This document shows positions 14,791 through 14,999 of a stretch of DNA of 14,999 bases, one piece after another (position 1 is the first letter of the stretch; every line of letters begins with the position of its first letter). The stretch lies in contig DPLS01000389.1 of NCBI GenBank assembly GCA_003541875.1, forward strand, positions 1 through 14,999, written 5' to 3'. Under the pieces are notes generated by a model, which ran no database searches, had not been told where the DNA came from, and saw only the letters and a list, made by a program, of their open reading frames with translations. Both the position numbers and the translations under genes were made by a program. Source of the stretch: Bacteroidota bacterium. GTDB taxonomy: Bacteria > Bacteroidota > Ignavibacteria > UBA10030 > UBA6906.

Positions 14791-14999
14791 ATGGCTGAAG
14801 AATCCTTCCAGGAAAAATCTGAACCTGCAACCGGTAAACGCAGGGACGACTCCCGACGCAAGGGGAAGGTGGCGAAAAGCCTCGAGCTGAATTCGGCTCT
14901 GATCATCGTCTTCGGTCTCCTCATTCTGTACGTTGGCGGGCAGGCATTTGTCATGCAATTGATGGACGCTGCCCGGCAGGCGTTCCTGGGGTCGGCTAG
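14791..14999 (+). CDS. flhB: Flagellar export switch protein FlhB, 5' part (3' end outside window)
   Basis: FlhB is the membrane protein whose autocleaved cytoplasmic domain switches export from hook to filament subunits under FliK control. Only the first 69 codons are in the window. They read MAEESFQEKSEPATGKRRDD, then SRRKGKVAKSLELNSALIIV, matching the canonical FlhB start (MAEES.QEKTEPAT.KR...AR.KGQVAKS.EL). A first membrane helix starts near residue 37 (ALIIVFGLLILYVGG). The NPTH cleavage site lies far downstream and cannot be judged. The gene begins three bases after fliR with no clear ribosome site of its own, so it is probably translated by coupling. Confidence 0.95.
   Translation, partial: MAEESFQEKSEPATGKRRDDSRRKGKVAKSLELNSALIIVFGLLILYVGGQAFVMQLMDAARQAFLGSA

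Overview
The window is one stretch of a bacterial flagellar biosynthesis operon. Every gene found lies on the + strand, and 18 protein-coding genes are packed with overlaps or short gaps. Order: fliF (3' part), fliG, fliH, fliI, fliJ, a motE/ylxF-type gene, fliK, flgD, a TIGR02530-type small flagellar gene, flgE, flbD/swrD, fliL, fliM, fliN, fliO, fliP, fliQ, fliR, flhB (5' part). Both ends are cut inside genes. No tRNA, rRNA, insertion sequence, CRISPR array or foreign-looking island was seen.

The organism is a motile bacterium with roughly balanced to slightly GC-rich DNA. It uses clear GGAGG-type ribosome binding sites at several genes (fliH, fliJ, flgD, flgE), which argues against classical Bacteroidia. 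The order fliF-fliR with motE, TIGR02530 and flbD/swrD between the export ATPase block and the hook or switch block is the arrangement of Firmicutes, spirochaetes and several deep-branching phyla, not the enterobacterial one. My guess is an Ignavibacteria/Chlorobi-like or other FCB-group bacterium, but nothing in the window proves the phylum.

Layout: (1) 1-2120, MS-ring FliF and rotor protein FliG. (2) 2113-4588, the soluble export apparatus FliH-FliI-FliJ, translationally coupled by overlaps at fliG/fliH and fliH/fliI. (3) 4592-8390, a stator/chaperone-like membrane protein (MotE family), the hook-length ruler FliK, hook cap FlgD and a small conserved flagellar protein. (4) 8391-10193, the hook gene flgE, with a 124-base structured-looking leader and strong Shine-Dalgarno before it and a well-formed intrinsic terminator after it. 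(5) 10204-12542, FlbD, FliL and the C-ring proteins FliM and FliN. (6) 12546-14999, the membrane export gate FliO, FliP, FliQ, FliR and the start of FlhB.

Together these build the basal-body rotor and switch (FliF, FliG, FliM, FliN), the type III export machine (FliH, FliI, FliJ, FliO, FliP, FliQ, FliR, FlhB), and the hook with its cap and length control (FlgE, FlgD, FliK). The system is well known. The parts worth a second look are the flgE leader, the terminator inside the gene run, the apparent tandem duplication of the hook protein's outer domain, the very long FliK, and the absence of motA/motB where related operons carry them.
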